34,100 nucleotides of DNA from Bacillota bacterium (GTDB taxonomy: Bacteria; Bacillota; Sulfobacillia; JAJYWN01): positions 1 through 34,100 of the forward strand of contig JAJYWN010000074.1 in NCBI GenBank assembly GCA_021791495.1, read 5' to 3'. The notes beneath the pieces are model-generated. The model worked only from the letters and a program-made list of their open reading frames with translations, made no database searches and was not told the DNA's origin. The stretch's first letter is position 1. Every line of letters begins with the position of its first letter. A program made the translations under genes and the position numbers. Below, piece after piece: positions 25,436 to 33,665 of this stretch.

Positions 25436-26947
25436 CTATTCCTGCTGCCCGGTCCTGGTCTGCCCATCCGGTCTTGATCCATTTCGCGAAGACAGAGGAA
25501 GCTCCAACTGCTGTAGAGACGGCGCCACTGCCGGCACCTTCGCCGCCGCTACCCCTGGGCCGGCCAGGGTATCGCCTGGTCCACCCTGACCTGCCGCCGT
25601 GTGACCTGCAGCCCCGCTGACTTCCTCCGGCCAGCCGGGGATGATTGCGGCGAACTCCTCCTCGCAGGCGTGCAGGCGCCGGATCGAGGCCAGGATGCGC
25701 CGGGCGAAGCCGGTCCAAGCTTCCGGCACCTTCAGCACGTCCACCCACATGTGCCGGATTCTCGCCAGGAAGCGGGCCCGGCGCTGGTACTCCTCGCGGG
25801 AAGCGGCGGTGTCCAGACGTCCGAGAAGCGACTGGTAGAAGGCCAACAGTTTCTGTGGACGGTGGGCCTCAAGCTTGGCGGCGGCGTGCAAGACACCTTC
25901 CTGGCCGTCCAGCGGGCCGATGGCCTTCGGGAGGAGAGCGACGGCCTCGTCGTACTCCTTGCGGAGGATATGGATTTCCACCTGCGCCACACGGTCGAAT
26001 CCGTCAAGCTCCGCCATCAACCGCGGCTCGTAGGCCGCCCATTCCTCGGGCGTGCACAACTCCTTGAACGCCATGTATCCTTCGAGCGTCCCGTCATCGA
26101 CAAGCTGGGCGAACAGGAGGTCCACGTATTCGGCGCGGTTTCCCGCCTCCTTCGCCCGTTGGGCGAGGAAGCCCCGGAGTTCTTGCTGGCCACCGTTTCC
26201 CAGCGCCAGACCTTGGCGGGCAGTTTCGACGGCCCGCGCCCGGTCTTTCAACTCCTCCCAGTAGAAGGTGGCCAGGTCAAAGTACTCGTAGCCTGTTTCC
26301 ATGTTCTTCAGTCGCAGCTTGAGGTAGGCATCTTGGTCGCCGAGCGTATGGCGGTAGATCCCGATAGCCTCGTTCAGCAGAGTGTGACTGCCCGTCGCCA
26401 GGAAAAGCTCGGCCATGTGACGCAAATCGGACTCATCATGGCACGCGGCGTAGGCGACGTCCAGGAGCGCGTCTTCAGCAAGGAAGACCCTGGATGCCAT
26501 GTGCGAGACGGCCTTATCAAGGATGATGCGCCGGGTTTCCACCGGGACCGGGGCACCCCGGTCACGAAGGTGCTTCTGGAGCTGGGTCAGGAGTTCCAAG
26601 GTCTGACGGACTGTCTTCTCATCGGTGATGAAATACGTCTTCATCTTCCGAAGGCCCGGTTCCGCGCCTGCCCAAAGAGACAGGGCGAGCTCGGCTCTAG
26701 CGGCGGAGCGGGATGTGGAAGGAAGGTCCGGCACCCTGCCCATTAGGAACTTAAGGGCCTCCCGGCGTAGGTCCGGCCGCTTGGCGGTCAGTCGTTCCAC
26801 CAGCTGGCGCAGCACGTCGGCATTGGCGCCGTCCAAGAGGTGGTGGAAGGCGTCGCGCGCGGGGGGTGGCCCGCCGCCTTGACCCTTGGTGTTTTTCCGG
26901 TGCTCTTCTCGCCGTCCAGTCCCGCCGGTCCTGCCCGTCCCGCCCAC
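25436..26947 (-). CDS. Alpha-helical repeat protein, resembling the C-terminal part of SWIM zinc-finger proteins
   Basis: About 503 residues, nearly all helical, with TPR-like units such as EAIGIYRHTLGDQDAYLKL, FDLATFYWEELKDRARAVET, QELRGFLAQRAKEAGNRAEY and EIHILRKEYDEAVALL. The opening ARDAFHHLLDGANADVLRQL and the general plan recall the C-terminal half of SWIM-zinc-finger proteins of Bacillota, but no SWIM finger (CxCx...CxH) is present, so it may be a split or free-standing version. The last 70 residues are low-complexity (Gly/Ala/Pro, then LQQLELPLSS). The GTG at 26947 is preferred because GGAG lies 9 nt upstream; the ATG at 26956 sits directly on it. No partner gene is adjacent. Confidence 0.5.
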   Translation of the reverse strand: MGGTGRTGGTGRREEHRKNTKGQGGGPPPARDAFHHLLDGANADVLRQLVERLTAKRPDLRREALKFLMGRVPDLPSTSRSAARAELALSLWAGAEPGLRKMKTYFITDEKTVRQTLELLTQLQKHLRDRGAPVPVETRRIILDKAVSHMASRVFLAEDALLDVAYAACHDESDLRHMAELFLATGSHTLLNEAIGIYRHTLGDQDAYLKLRLKNMETGYEYFDLATFYWEELKDRARAVETARQGLALGNGGQQELRGFLAQRAKEAGNRAEYVDLLFAQLVDDGTLEGYMAFKELCTPEEWAAYEPRLMAELDGFDRVAQVEIHILRKEYDEAVALLPKAIGPLDGQEGVLHAAAKLEAHRPQKLLAFYQSLLGRLDTAASREEYQRRARFLARIRHMWVDVLKVPEAWTGFARRILASIRRLHACEEEFAAIIPGWPEEVSGAAGHTAAGQGGPGDTLAGPGVAAAKVPAVAPSLQQLELPLSSRNGSRPDGQTRTGQQE

Positions 26948-27158
26948 GACCCTCATCTCCTTCGCCTTCCGATACGGGTAAGTTCCACAGCTGCCTTTCT
27001 CTACGACCTGGGATTGGTATTCGGCGGCGGGGAGGGCCTCATCCTGCGGCGGAGGCCCAGGAACCCTGTTCGACCGGGCAGCAAACCGGATTTTCCGGAT
27101 AACTGCACCAATGTCCCACCTTTCGCGGAAGGGACATCGAAGCCCGTGGCCAATCTAG

Positions 27159-28816
27159 AATCGGGACAGCCTACCGATTCGGGGAACATGCACTTGGATT
27201 GTTCCTTTGTACTATCCCATCTTCTTTCCAGCTACGTACGCGGATAGGCCGGTCCTCGTCATCTGGGCTCCAGGAGGGGACAACCGGCCGTACCAGGCAC
27301 CGCAAGACGTCAACGCCGACAAGTCCGAACTGGAGTACTATGTTCGATGGGGCTCGGAGACAATCATAGCCCGCGGGCAGCTTCTGAATCAGCTGATGGC
27401 AGCCACGGCCAGGATCCCGTTTGATGACCGGAGGAGTCAAGGCGCCAGGGTCGAGGACCTCTCCCCAACCCTTGTGCGCCGGTATCTATACGATGTTCGC
27501 AGCGACCTTGTGGCCGAAGCAGGCCGTGGACGACAGGGACCTCTATCGCAAGCTCCGGATCGTCACACCGGTGAACAGCCATGAGATACCTCGGAACATA
27601 GGGCTGCTGCTATTCAACCCGGAACCCGACCGGTTCTTTGGTGGCGCCCGCATTGACGTCGTGCAATTCGGTGACGACGCTGGTGGCGACTTGATAGAAG
27701 AGAAGGTGTTCCGGGGCCCGTTACAAGACCAAATCCGAGCGGTCCTCGATTACCTGCGGACCTTCGGGACCACCATGGTGCAGAAAGTCAGAGGCCAGGC
27801 GGAGGCCGAGCGGACGGTACCGTATCCCTATGAGGCCATGGGGGAGGCTGTGGTCAATGCGGTGTACCACAGGGGCTACGACGAACCCACCGACCCAATC
27901 AAGATATATCTCTACCCGGACCGGATGGAGATAACCAGTTACCCAGGCCCTGTACCAGGCCCCCCGGTTCCGGCGAGGAACCGCCGCATCGGCGAGTTCC
28001 TCAAGGAGCTCAGGCTTGCGGAGGGAAGGGGGACTGGGATACCCAAGATCCGGCGGAAGATGAGCGAGAATGGCTCACCCGAAGCGGTTTTCGATTTCGA
28101 TGAGAACCGAACGTATTTCCGCGTCATACTGCCCGTTCACCCGCGATACCAGACCATCCATGCCTTGAGGGAGGCGGGGCACCTGTGGGCCACGGGTGAG
28201 AAGACAGCTGCGGTCAATCACCTGAGGAGGGCGTTCGAGAAGCAGCCAACATCCGGGGCGCTCACAGCCCAACTGATCGAATACGGTCTCGGCCTCAATG
28301 ACGAGGGACTTGCCGAGGCGACTTTGGCTAGGTTCGAGGAGCAGAAGGTGCCGACCGATCGGTCGCTCCCCTACCTCCCCTGACCGGCGTCCCGACGAGA
28401 CACTGGAGGCCGCCATCCTGCATAAGCGCATCCATGATTACGAGGGGGCGCACCGCCTGTTCGCGGAAGCCTATTCACTCAGTCCTAATGATGTAAAGAT
28501 CATTCATGAGTTTGCTCAGACGAAGATGAACCTGGCCCGATCCATGTGGCGCGGAGACCATGCAGTTAGGAGAAGGCTCAACCTTGAGGCGGTCGAGCTG
28601 CTGAGGAAGGCTTTGCAGTTAGCCGACAACCGGACCCGTGAGGCGCGGTGTTGGTATGACCTGGCAAGGACCTTGGACTCGCTTCGAGACTCCAACAGTG
28701 AGATTGAGGCCGCATTCCTTCGCGCTCGGTCTTTACTGCCCGAGGAACCACGGTTCACAGACGCCTACGAGGCCTGGAAATCCAAACGGCAGTCATCGCA
28801 GAGGAGGCAGCCCTAG
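27159..28816 (+). pseudogene. Decayed Schlafen/RecG-like (AlbA_2 / HATPase_c_4) gene with TPR tail
   Basis: Three frames read in order give one protein. The first (after the stop at 27156-27158) has PVLVIWAPGGDNRPYQAPQD and YYVRWGSETI, then RIPFDDRRSQGA. A +1 shift near 27525 leads to RNIGLLLFNPEPDRFFGGAR, NAVYHRGYDEPTDPI, RNRRIGEFLKELRLAEGRGT and DFDENRTYFRVILPVHP, the typical C-terminal part of RecG-like DNA-binding proteins. A further +1 shift near 28375, at a C run, leads to TPR-like helices ending at 28816. The usual N-terminal AlbA_2 domain of about 70 residues is missing. The genes of this family are associated with regulation or defence; this copy is almost certainly non-functional unless the indels are sequencing errors. 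Confidence 0.78.
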
Positions 28817-28828
28817 GGGGAGTCGCGC

Positions 28829-28888
28829 ATGCAGTCGGGCTACTACTTCTAGGATGGTGCCAAGGTCCGCCTCTGGCCTTTCGGCCCC
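28829..28888 (+). pseudogene. 5' fragment of a GNAT gene
   Basis: About 60 nt closely match the start of the intact GNAT gene at 31251, including part of the leader: MQSGYYF-stop-DGAKVRLWPFGP against MQSSRYFWEGAKVRLRPFSP. Tryptophan codon 8 has become TAG, and the similarity ends after 20 codons. It is a duplication remnant. Confidence 0.65.
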
Positions 28889-28925
28889 CGCCGCAACCTC
28901 AGTTGCGTCGGGGCGCCCGGAGTTG

Positions 28926-29639
28926 CTAGAGGCGCCGATTCCAGAACATGTAGGCCACCTGCCAGATCACCAGCACGGCGCCGGCCTCCACGAACGACCG
29001 CACCGGATAGGTGTGGTAGAGGAGGATTTCGGCCGCCGACCCCACCGTCAGCAGACCAATGATGGTAACGCCGACGGCGGTGTGCGCCGACCGCATGGCC
29101 ACCAGTTGGTGCCGCTCGTCGTTGACGCGGCGGAAATCTCCCGACTCCAGTGCCTTGGCTTTCTCCTCTGAGGGCATCACCCATGCGAGCAGGAGGAAGA
29201 AGGCCGATACGACGGCGCCCACCGCCATCAGCGCCAGGTCGGCCACGGCGGCGACCAAGGTGGCTCCGGCAGCCATCCGGTGCCAGACGCCCCACCCGAA
29301 GATGCCAAGGTACCAGATGCCGCAGGCCGTGGATAGCAGGCGGTTCCGCTGGAAGGCACCGGGGGCGGCGCGGCCGCCGCGGTCCTTGCGCACGATGAGC
29401 TTCTCCCACGCCCAGGGGAAAGTCAGGTTGAAAAGGATGAGGAAGATGACCACCGGCAGCACCGTGCGGCGCCAGAACTCAAGGGAGGTGAAGACGGCCC
29501 CCACGGCGGCGGAGGCGGGGGTGCCGGCGCTCATCTCGGGAATGGCCTGCATGAGGCCTATGATGATGACTACCGCGACGAGGGAAGCCAGCATCGCGCG
29601 GGACGATGGTCTCCGGACAGGGCTGGTGTGGTCAAACAT
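28926..29639 (-). CDS. Six-TM membrane protein in operon with XRE regulator
   Basis: A 237-residue integral membrane protein with about six hydrophobic segments (near residues 15-34, 58-76, 98-118, 125-155, 187-210, 217-234) and a charged loop WEKLIVRKDRGGRAAPG. No named family is certain; small XRE regulators are often paired with DUF2178- or DUF3796-type membrane proteins, which this resembles in layout. The ATG at 29639 follows AGGAGGAG by 7 nt, a site that lies in the end of the regulator gene 14 nt upstream, so the two are co-transcribed and probably co-translated. The real role is unknown. Confidence 0.65.
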   Translation of the reverse strand: MFDHTSPVRRPSSRAMLASLVAVVIIIGLMQAIPEMSAGTPASAAVGAVFTSLEFWRRTVLPVVIFLILFNLTFPWAWEKLIVRKDRGGRAAPGAFQRNRLLSTACGIWYLGIFGWGVWHRMAAGATLVAAVADLALMAVGAVVSAFFLLLAWVMPSEEKAKALESGDFRRVNDERHQLVAMRSAHTAVGVTIIGLLTVGSAAEILLYHTYPVRSFVEAGAVLVIWQVAYMFWNRRL

Positions 29640-29653
29640 GGACGTCTCCTCCT

Positions 29654-29896
29654 CTACAAGGGTTGCCCGGGCTCGGCGGTGGCGGCATCCGCGGCTGCGG
29701 CTTCGGCCGCGCATAGGAAGACTTCCTCAATGGTCTTGCCGAAGGCGTGGGCGATGCGGAAGGCCAGCATGATTGAGGGGTTGTAGCGGCCCGTCTCGAT
29801 CGAGATGATGGTCTGGCGCGACACTCCCACCAGGGCACCCAGTTCCTCCTGCGTCCACCCGCGCTCCGAGCGCAGCTCCTTGACCTGATTGAGCAA
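29654..29896 (-). CDS. XRE-family transcriptional regulator
   Basis: An 80-residue protein, almost entirely an HTH of the YozG/short-XRE type: [39 protein letters not shown], then [20 protein letters not shown]. The last 20 residues are Ala/Glu-rich. The start is TTG 29896 with AAGGGATGGG upstream; no in-frame ATG is available. It lies first in an operon with the membrane protein and has a strong promoter and a palindrome between promoter and gene, so autorepression is likely. Confidence 0.85.
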   Translation of the reverse strand: MLNQVKELRSERGWTQEELGALVGVSRQTIISIETGRYNPSIMLAFRIAHAFGKTIEEVFLCAAEAAAADAATAEPGQPL

Positions 29897-29945
29897 GTCA
29901 TACCCATCCCTTCAGCCACCGGCACGCCCGACAGCGTTCGGTGAT

Positions 29946-29965
29946 ATGTAAAGGTAACTTTACAT
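29946..29965. promoter_or_regulatory. Operator palindrome of the XRE operon
   Basis: Perfect inverted repeat ATGTAAAG-GTAA-CTTTACAT just downstream of the predicted start point. A further half site CTTTACAT occurs at 30010-30017, upstream of the -35 box, so a dimer at each position could bracket the promoter. Confidence 0.7.
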
Positions 29966-29975
29966 CCACGACATG

Positions 29976-30004
29976 AGCATACAGTGGAGCCGTGGTGATG
30001 TCAA
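29976..30004 (-). promoter_or_regulatory. Sigma-A promoter of the XRE operon
   Basis: On the minus strand TTGACA (30004-29999), a 17-bp spacer and TATGCT (29981-29976). The predicted start is near 29969, about 70 bp before the regulator's TTG codon. Confidence 0.7.
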
Positions 30005-30077
30005 GCGACCTTTACATTTTCCTGTAGCGAGACGGAGGTGCAGTCCGAGATGTGCTGGTCTACCGCAAGGATCACGC

Positions 30078-30590
30078 TTAGGCCGTTCCCGGTCCCATGA
30101 GAAGCATCACCAGTGCCGTCAACAGGCCGATCAGGAGCGGAACCCCGACCACGACCCAATAGGCTCTGCGCTTCGGTTCGGGCCGGCCGACGTAGAGGAG
30201 GAACGCCGCTGCTACGAGCGGGATCCCGATCTGGAGTGTCCAGAAGGTCTCCATCAACCTGCCCGCAAACAAGTGGCGGACCACGCCGAAGCCCACCACG
30301 AACAGCCCCGGAAGCACCAGAATGACCGCCCCAATTCTCGGTCTGGTGATGGCCAAGAGACCAATGGAGAGCACGACCGCCAGTTGGAGGAAATGACCGA
30401 GGAAGCTGGGGAGTCCATCTGTGATTCCCTCGCCGAACGCGAAATGGGCAAAGAGGCTGACGATCAAGGTAACGAGCGCGACCCCGATCCACCCCAGGGT
30501 GTTGGCGCGCCTGTCCGTCTTCCCTTGCGGGGTAGAAGGGGTGGAAGGGGCTACTGGGCCGGTGCCGGGGCCTGGTCCGGTCACTGTCAC
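30078..30590 (-). CDS. Multi-pass membrane protein (170 aa)
   Basis: No family recognised. After a Pro/Gly/Thr-rich cytoplasmic-looking N-terminus of about 30 residues (TVTGPGPGTGPVAPSTPSTP) come about five hydrophobic segments: TLGWIGVALVTLIVSLFAHF, SFLGHFLQLAVVLSIGLLAI, IGAVILVLPGLFVVGFGVVR, LQIGIPLVAAAFLLYVG and AYWVVVGVPLLIGLLTALVM. The GTG at 30590 follows GAGGAGG by 8 nt and is preferred over the TTG at 30614. It is transcribed towards the XRE operon promoter but ends before it, so it is a separate unit. Confidence 0.6.
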   Translation of the reverse strand: MTVTGPGPGTGPVAPSTPSTPQGKTDRRANTLGWIGVALVTLIVSLFAHFAFGEGITDGLPSFLGHFLQLAVVLSIGLLAITRPRIGAVILVLPGLFVVGFGVVRHLFAGRLMETFWTLQIGIPLVAAAFLLYVGRPEPKRRAYWVVVGVPLLIGLLTALVMLLMGPGTA

Positions 30591-30714
30591 GGTTCGCACC
30601 TCCTCAGAATACAAAGCGTCGCGGCCGAGGGTTCATGCGTCATAACGAGTTTCGTTACTTACGGACGAGATTCCCCCCGGGCTCCCTCTTACTCCCTCTT
30701 AGAGACTATGCATC

Positions 30715-30760
30715 GAGGCGGCACAGGGGACCGCCCGCCGGTGGTCCCCTGCGCCGCCTC
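30715..30760. other. Long GC-rich hairpin
   Basis: GAGGCGGC-A-CAGGGGACC (30715-30732) pairs with GGTCCCCTG-C-GCCGCCTC (30743-30760): 17 base pairs with one mismatch and a 10-nt loop. No U-tract follows on either strand, so it is not a typical intrinsic terminator. It lies downstream of the small-peptide gene and upstream of the membrane protein gene. Confidence 0.6.
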
Positions 30761-30809
30761 GTGCGGCAGGTCTTTGGTCTTTGGTCTTCGGGTTTCGAAT
30801 TGGGTTAGG

Positions 30810-30974
30810 CTAGTTAGCCAAAGGAAGACCCGCCACGGACGACTGGATAGCACCGCCGGAGACCGATGCCAGGTCGGACTGGGGCAATTGTCCAGTGAGA
30901 AGGGGCAGCGTGGCCAGTGTGACCGTCGCTATCAGGATCATGGAGACGAGAATGTTGGCGATCTTCTTGGACAT
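30810..30974 (-). CDS. 54-residue membrane-anchored or secreted peptide with double-glycine-like motif
   Basis: ATG 30974 to TAG 30812-30810. The ribosome binding site AAGGAGGTC is among the strongest in the window, 12 nt upstream. The peptide begins MSKKIANILVSMILIATVTL, a basic start plus hydrophobic helix like a signal peptide or anchor. It then has LPQSDLASVSGG followed by AIQSSVAGLPLAN. The segment LPQSDLASVSGG fits the spacing of the bacteriocin leader consensus LSxxELxxIxGG (hydrophobic at -12, -7 and -4, GG at -2/-1). A hydrophobic helix before such a motif is not typical of class II bacteriocins, and no transporter or peptidase gene is nearby, so this remains a candidate. Confidence 0.6.
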   Translation of the reverse strand: MSKKIANILVSMILIATVTLATLPLLTGQLPQSDLASVSGGAIQSSVAGLPLAN

Positions 30975-31250
30975 GGTTTCTTCTGACCTCCTTCATTTTG
31001 CCTGGGGCTTCGCACCGCCCAGGGCAACAGGATGCCCGGTGCTGTGTAACAGCCTTGCAATAGGGTCTGTGCGGAGAGCGCACGGAGTGGCTTCGATATG
31101 CTTCCTGAACCGGTTCGTGGAGTGGGTCCGTTTTTGCCCCTCCGGCGGTTGAATACGGGGGGGACGCCGGAAGGTTTCGCCTTTGCGCACCCTGCAGTAA
31201 GATTAAGGAGCGGGAGACAGGAGAGGGACATGTGAGGGAGGAGCCACGCT

Positions 31251-31829
31251 ATGCAGTCAAGCCGCTATTTCTGGGAAGGAGCCAAGGTCCGCCTCCGGCC
31301 CTTCAGCCCCGACGACTGGCGGGAGTGGCTGGACGATTTCTCCGACAGCCGCGCCATCTGGGACCTGGAGGGTGGCGCCGAGCTGCCGAAATCGGAGGCC
31401 ATGGCCAAGGCCAAGTACGCCGAATGGGCAGACTTCGGCGACACCTCGAAGCACGTCATGTTCGCCGTGGAAACCCTTGCCGGAGAGCTGGTGGGTGGCA
31501 TCGCCATGCACTCCAGGAGCGAGAAGAACGGGACTTTCAGCTTTGGCATCAGGATCAACCAGAAACACCGTCGACAAGGGTATGGCGAAGACGCCCTCCG
31601 CCTGCTCCTCCGCTACGGGTTCCATGAGTTGCGCTACCAAAAGTGCAACTCGGCTTGCGTGGAGAGGAATGAGGGTTCCATCCGGCTCCATAGGAAGCTG
31701 GGCTTCGTTGACGAAGGGCGGCGGCGCCGGAGTGTCTACATGGATGGGCAGTTCCACGATGACCTGCTGTTCGGCTTGACCAGGGAGGAGTTCGACGAGA
31801 ACGAGAGCCAGAGCAAGGGGAATGTGTAA
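31251..31829 (+). CDS. GNAT acetyltransferase (RimJ/RimL type)
   Basis: A 192-residue acetyltransferase that would transfer an acetyl group from acetyl-CoA to an amine of a protein or small molecule. VRLRPFSPDDWREWLDDF is the first strand and helix; FSFGIRINQKHRRQGYGEDALRLLL contains the pyrophosphate-binding loop (QKHRRQGYG); NSACVERNEGSIRLHRKLGF with FVDEGRRRRSVYMDG and DDLLFGL completes the fold. The ATG at 31251 follows AGGGAGGAG by 9 nt. The C-terminus has an acidic tail. A 60-nt remnant of a copy of its 5' end lies at 28829. The substrate is unknown. Confidence 0.88.
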   Translation: MQSSRYFWEGAKVRLRPFSPDDWREWLDDFSDSRAIWDLEGGAELPKSEAMAKAKYAEWADFGDTSKHVMFAVETLAGELVGGIAMHSRSEKNGTFSFGIRINQKHRRQGYGEDALRLLLRYGFHELRYQKCNSACVERNEGSIRLHRKLGFVDEGRRRRSVYMDGQFHDDLLFGLTREEFDENESQSKGNV

Positions 31830-31867
31830 GCCCGAGGATGTCGTCGGGGCGCGGGCCACGGGCGTGC

Positions 31868-32473
31868 CTACACCCCTGACGGCTCCTTGACCGCATCCGC
31901 AACCTGTTGGGCGGCCGCGTGGAGCCTTGCCAGTATGGCTGGATGACTGACGAGCCGATCTCGGAGGGAGTTCAAGCCGTAATCAGATGGCACGATAGAT
32001 TCGTGAAAGATCAGCGGGCGGCTTCCGCCTGCCAGACTGTGCCTGATGACCGTTTGGGACACGTCGCCGGCTTTTGTCCCCAGGGGTTCGGAAATGGTGA
32101 CTGCCGCGACCACGCCGTCCTTTGTCGCCAGCGCTTCTGGCTGGTGATGGAGCAGCGCATGGTAGCGCTGACGGAAAGCGACCCACGTGGCCGGGGGCAT
32201 CCCTCCATAGGCTGGGACGAAGTAGACCAGGACCTTGGAGGCGAGGGCAAGGCGCCAAAGGGCTACGACATCATCACTGATGGGACACATGTATCCAGAC
32301 TCCTTGCCGAGAAGGCACTCGTACCGGCAGCCGTTACAGGGTTCCACCTTGTAGCGGGCTACCTCGATGATCTGTATCTTGTCCTCGGCTTCCGGACAGA
32401 GCCGGAACACTTCGGCCAAGAGCTCGCTCGCCAGGTCAGAGAGGTTTCCCCCCGTCCGGGCGCTAAATACCAT
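31868..32473 (-). CDS. Flavodoxin-fold NAD(P)H-dependent FMN reductase / iron-sulfur-flavoprotein-like
   Basis: About 201 residues. MVFSARTGGNLSDLASELL is the FMN phosphate-binding loop of NADPH-dependent FMN reductases; LASKVLVYFVPAYGGMPPAT is the second flavin contact. EPCNGCRYEC with a further YMC gives four cysteines (C46, C49, C53, C63 from this start), as in iron-sulfur flavoproteins, though the spacing differs from the usual one. The first beta strand (LLSLLG) is encoded upstream of the ATG at 32473. No ATG, GTG or TTG lies between it and the preceding stop, but CTG 32491 has GGGGAG 7 nt upstream and may be the true start. Last gene of a run with the deaminase. Confidence 0.72.
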   Translation of the reverse strand: MVFSARTGGNLSDLASELLAEVFRLCPEAEDKIQIIEVARYKVEPCNGCRYECLLGKESGYMCPISDDVVALWRLALASKVLVYFVPAYGGMPPATWVAFRQRYHALLHHQPEALATKDGVVAAVTISEPLGTKAGDVSQTVIRHSLAGGSRPLIFHESIVPSDYGLNSLRDRLVSHPAILARLHAAAQQVADAVKEPSGV

Positions 32474-32516
32474 GCCGAGTAAGCTGAGCAGGAGAGTCTC
32501 CCCTCTCTTTGGCGTG

Positions 32517-33158
32517 CTACCGAACCTGACGCAGCCTGGCTTCCAGTCGGTCCATGACCCGTTCGGCCGAGGCACCGGTGGCGGCCATGTCCCGCAACTC
32601 ACCCGACTCGAACAGCGCCTCGCCCAGCCGCACCCCGCGCGGAATCACTTGCCGCCACCGCTCCACGAACTCCTGGACTCGACCGGAGCCGTCATGGAGC
32701 GCGAACTCAACATGGGTGGCGGCGATGATAGCCTCAAGGTCAGCCTCCCCTGGCCCGCTGGCCACGACCGGTTTCCTGCTCAGGTAGGGTGTGGTACCGA
32801 GCATATTGCTGCTGCCGGCCACCGGGTCGCGGCAGGCGAACTTGAGGCGGCGGACGCCGGACATGTACAGGGCGCCCATGCACAGCGGGCATGGTTCGAC
32901 CAGGGCATACAAGGTGCACGGGTGCGGGTTGAGGTGGGCGTAATCGAAGGACATCAAGACCTCGAGTTCGGCGTGGGCGAGGGGATTGGGCGCCTCGTGC
33001 CGGATGCGGTTGCGGCCGCGCGCCACCACCTGCCCCAAGGGGTCGACGACCACCGCGCCGAAGGGTTGGGCGCCGACCCTGTAGGCCTCCCATGCCTCCG
33101 TCAGGCATTCGCGCCAGGGCTGCTCAAGGCTTGCCCACAGCGTTCCCGTCCCCGTCAC
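32517..33158 (-). CDS. Nucleoside/cytidine-deaminase-like zinc enzyme
   Basis: A 213-residue protein of the CMP/dCMP and guanine deaminase fold. QPFGAVVVDPLGQVVARGRN leads to the zinc-binding HAE at residues 62-64 (NPLAHAELEVL) and PCPLC with C90 and C93 (EPCPLCMGALYMSGV), all zinc ligands and the catalytic glutamate being present. The C-terminal 70 residues (FVERWRQVIPRGVRLGEALF and on) extend beyond the usual 150-residue fold. The GTG start overlaps the stop of the preceding DUF6794 gene (GTGA). It should deaminate a nucleobase or nucleoside, possibly guanine or cytosine; the substrate cannot be told from sequence alone. Confidence 0.88.
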   Translation of the reverse strand: MTGTGTLWASLEQPWRECLTEAWEAYRVGAQPFGAVVVDPLGQVVARGRNRIRHEAPNPLAHAELEVLMSFDYAHLNPHPCTLYALVEPCPLCMGALYMSGVRRLKFACRDPVAGSSNMLGTTPYLSRKPVVASGPGEADLEAIIAATHVEFALHDGSGRVQEFVERWRQVIPRGVRLGEALFESGELRDMAATGASAERVMDRLEARLRQVR

Positions 33159-33499
33159 GGCTGATGTTCCTGCTCATGGAGCCGCTTCCACAGGGCTTCC
33201 ATGATGACGCCGGACGCGTGGTCGGGTTCCTTGAACCAGTCTCCGCAGCACTCCGTCAAGAGCGCCTCGTTCCCCTGCCACAGGCCGAAGTTGTTTCTGA
33301 TCCACAGGCCGAGGCTGAAATGGAACCTGGTCATGTCCTGCGGCCGCTCAAGGCCCCGGATCGTCTGGAGATCGCCTTCGCTAAGTTTGGTGAGCAGGAC
33401 GTTCACGGCGCCGGCAATGGTCTTGGGCCAGCCGCTTCTGTCGACCCTCGGTCGTTGCCCGATGCCTGGCGGCGCATTTCTCGGGTCCTGGTTCTCCAT
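33155..33499 (-). CDS. DUF6794 domain protein
   Basis: A 114-residue protein. GWPKTIAGAVNVLLTKLSEG, DLQTIRGLERPQDMTRFHFS, LGLWIRNNFGLWQGNEALLT and HASGVIMEALWKRL match DUF6794, whose members are small soluble proteins of unknown function, common in Bacillota and Bacteroidota. The ATG at 33499 follows GGGGAGG by 8 nt, so the frame upstream to 33535 is not needed. First gene of the run with the deaminase and flavoprotein; its stop overlaps the deaminase start. Confidence 0.8.
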   Translation of the reverse strand: MENQDPRNAPPGIGQRPRVDRSGWPKTIAGAVNVLLTKLSEGDLQTIRGLERPQDMTRFHFSLGLWIRNNFGLWQGNEALLTECCGDWFKEPDHASGVIMEALWKRLHEQEHQP

Positions 33500-33665
33500 T
33501 GATCCTACCTCCCCAGTGGCCACGTCTGAGACCAAACCTCGTCTCTCCCCGGCTGCATCGTTCTCTCTGGGGCGGCAAACCCCTGCCTGTCTTCAAAGAG
33601 TAGGGAGGCGCGACGGGCGCACCCCATGCGCCCACCCGGTAACCCGCTCCCCTCCCACTCCCAAT

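Noticed and set aside
25601-26746. 381-codon plus-strand frame
   Set aside because: Opposite the alpha-helical repeat protein; the helical pattern and ribosome binding site support the minus strand.
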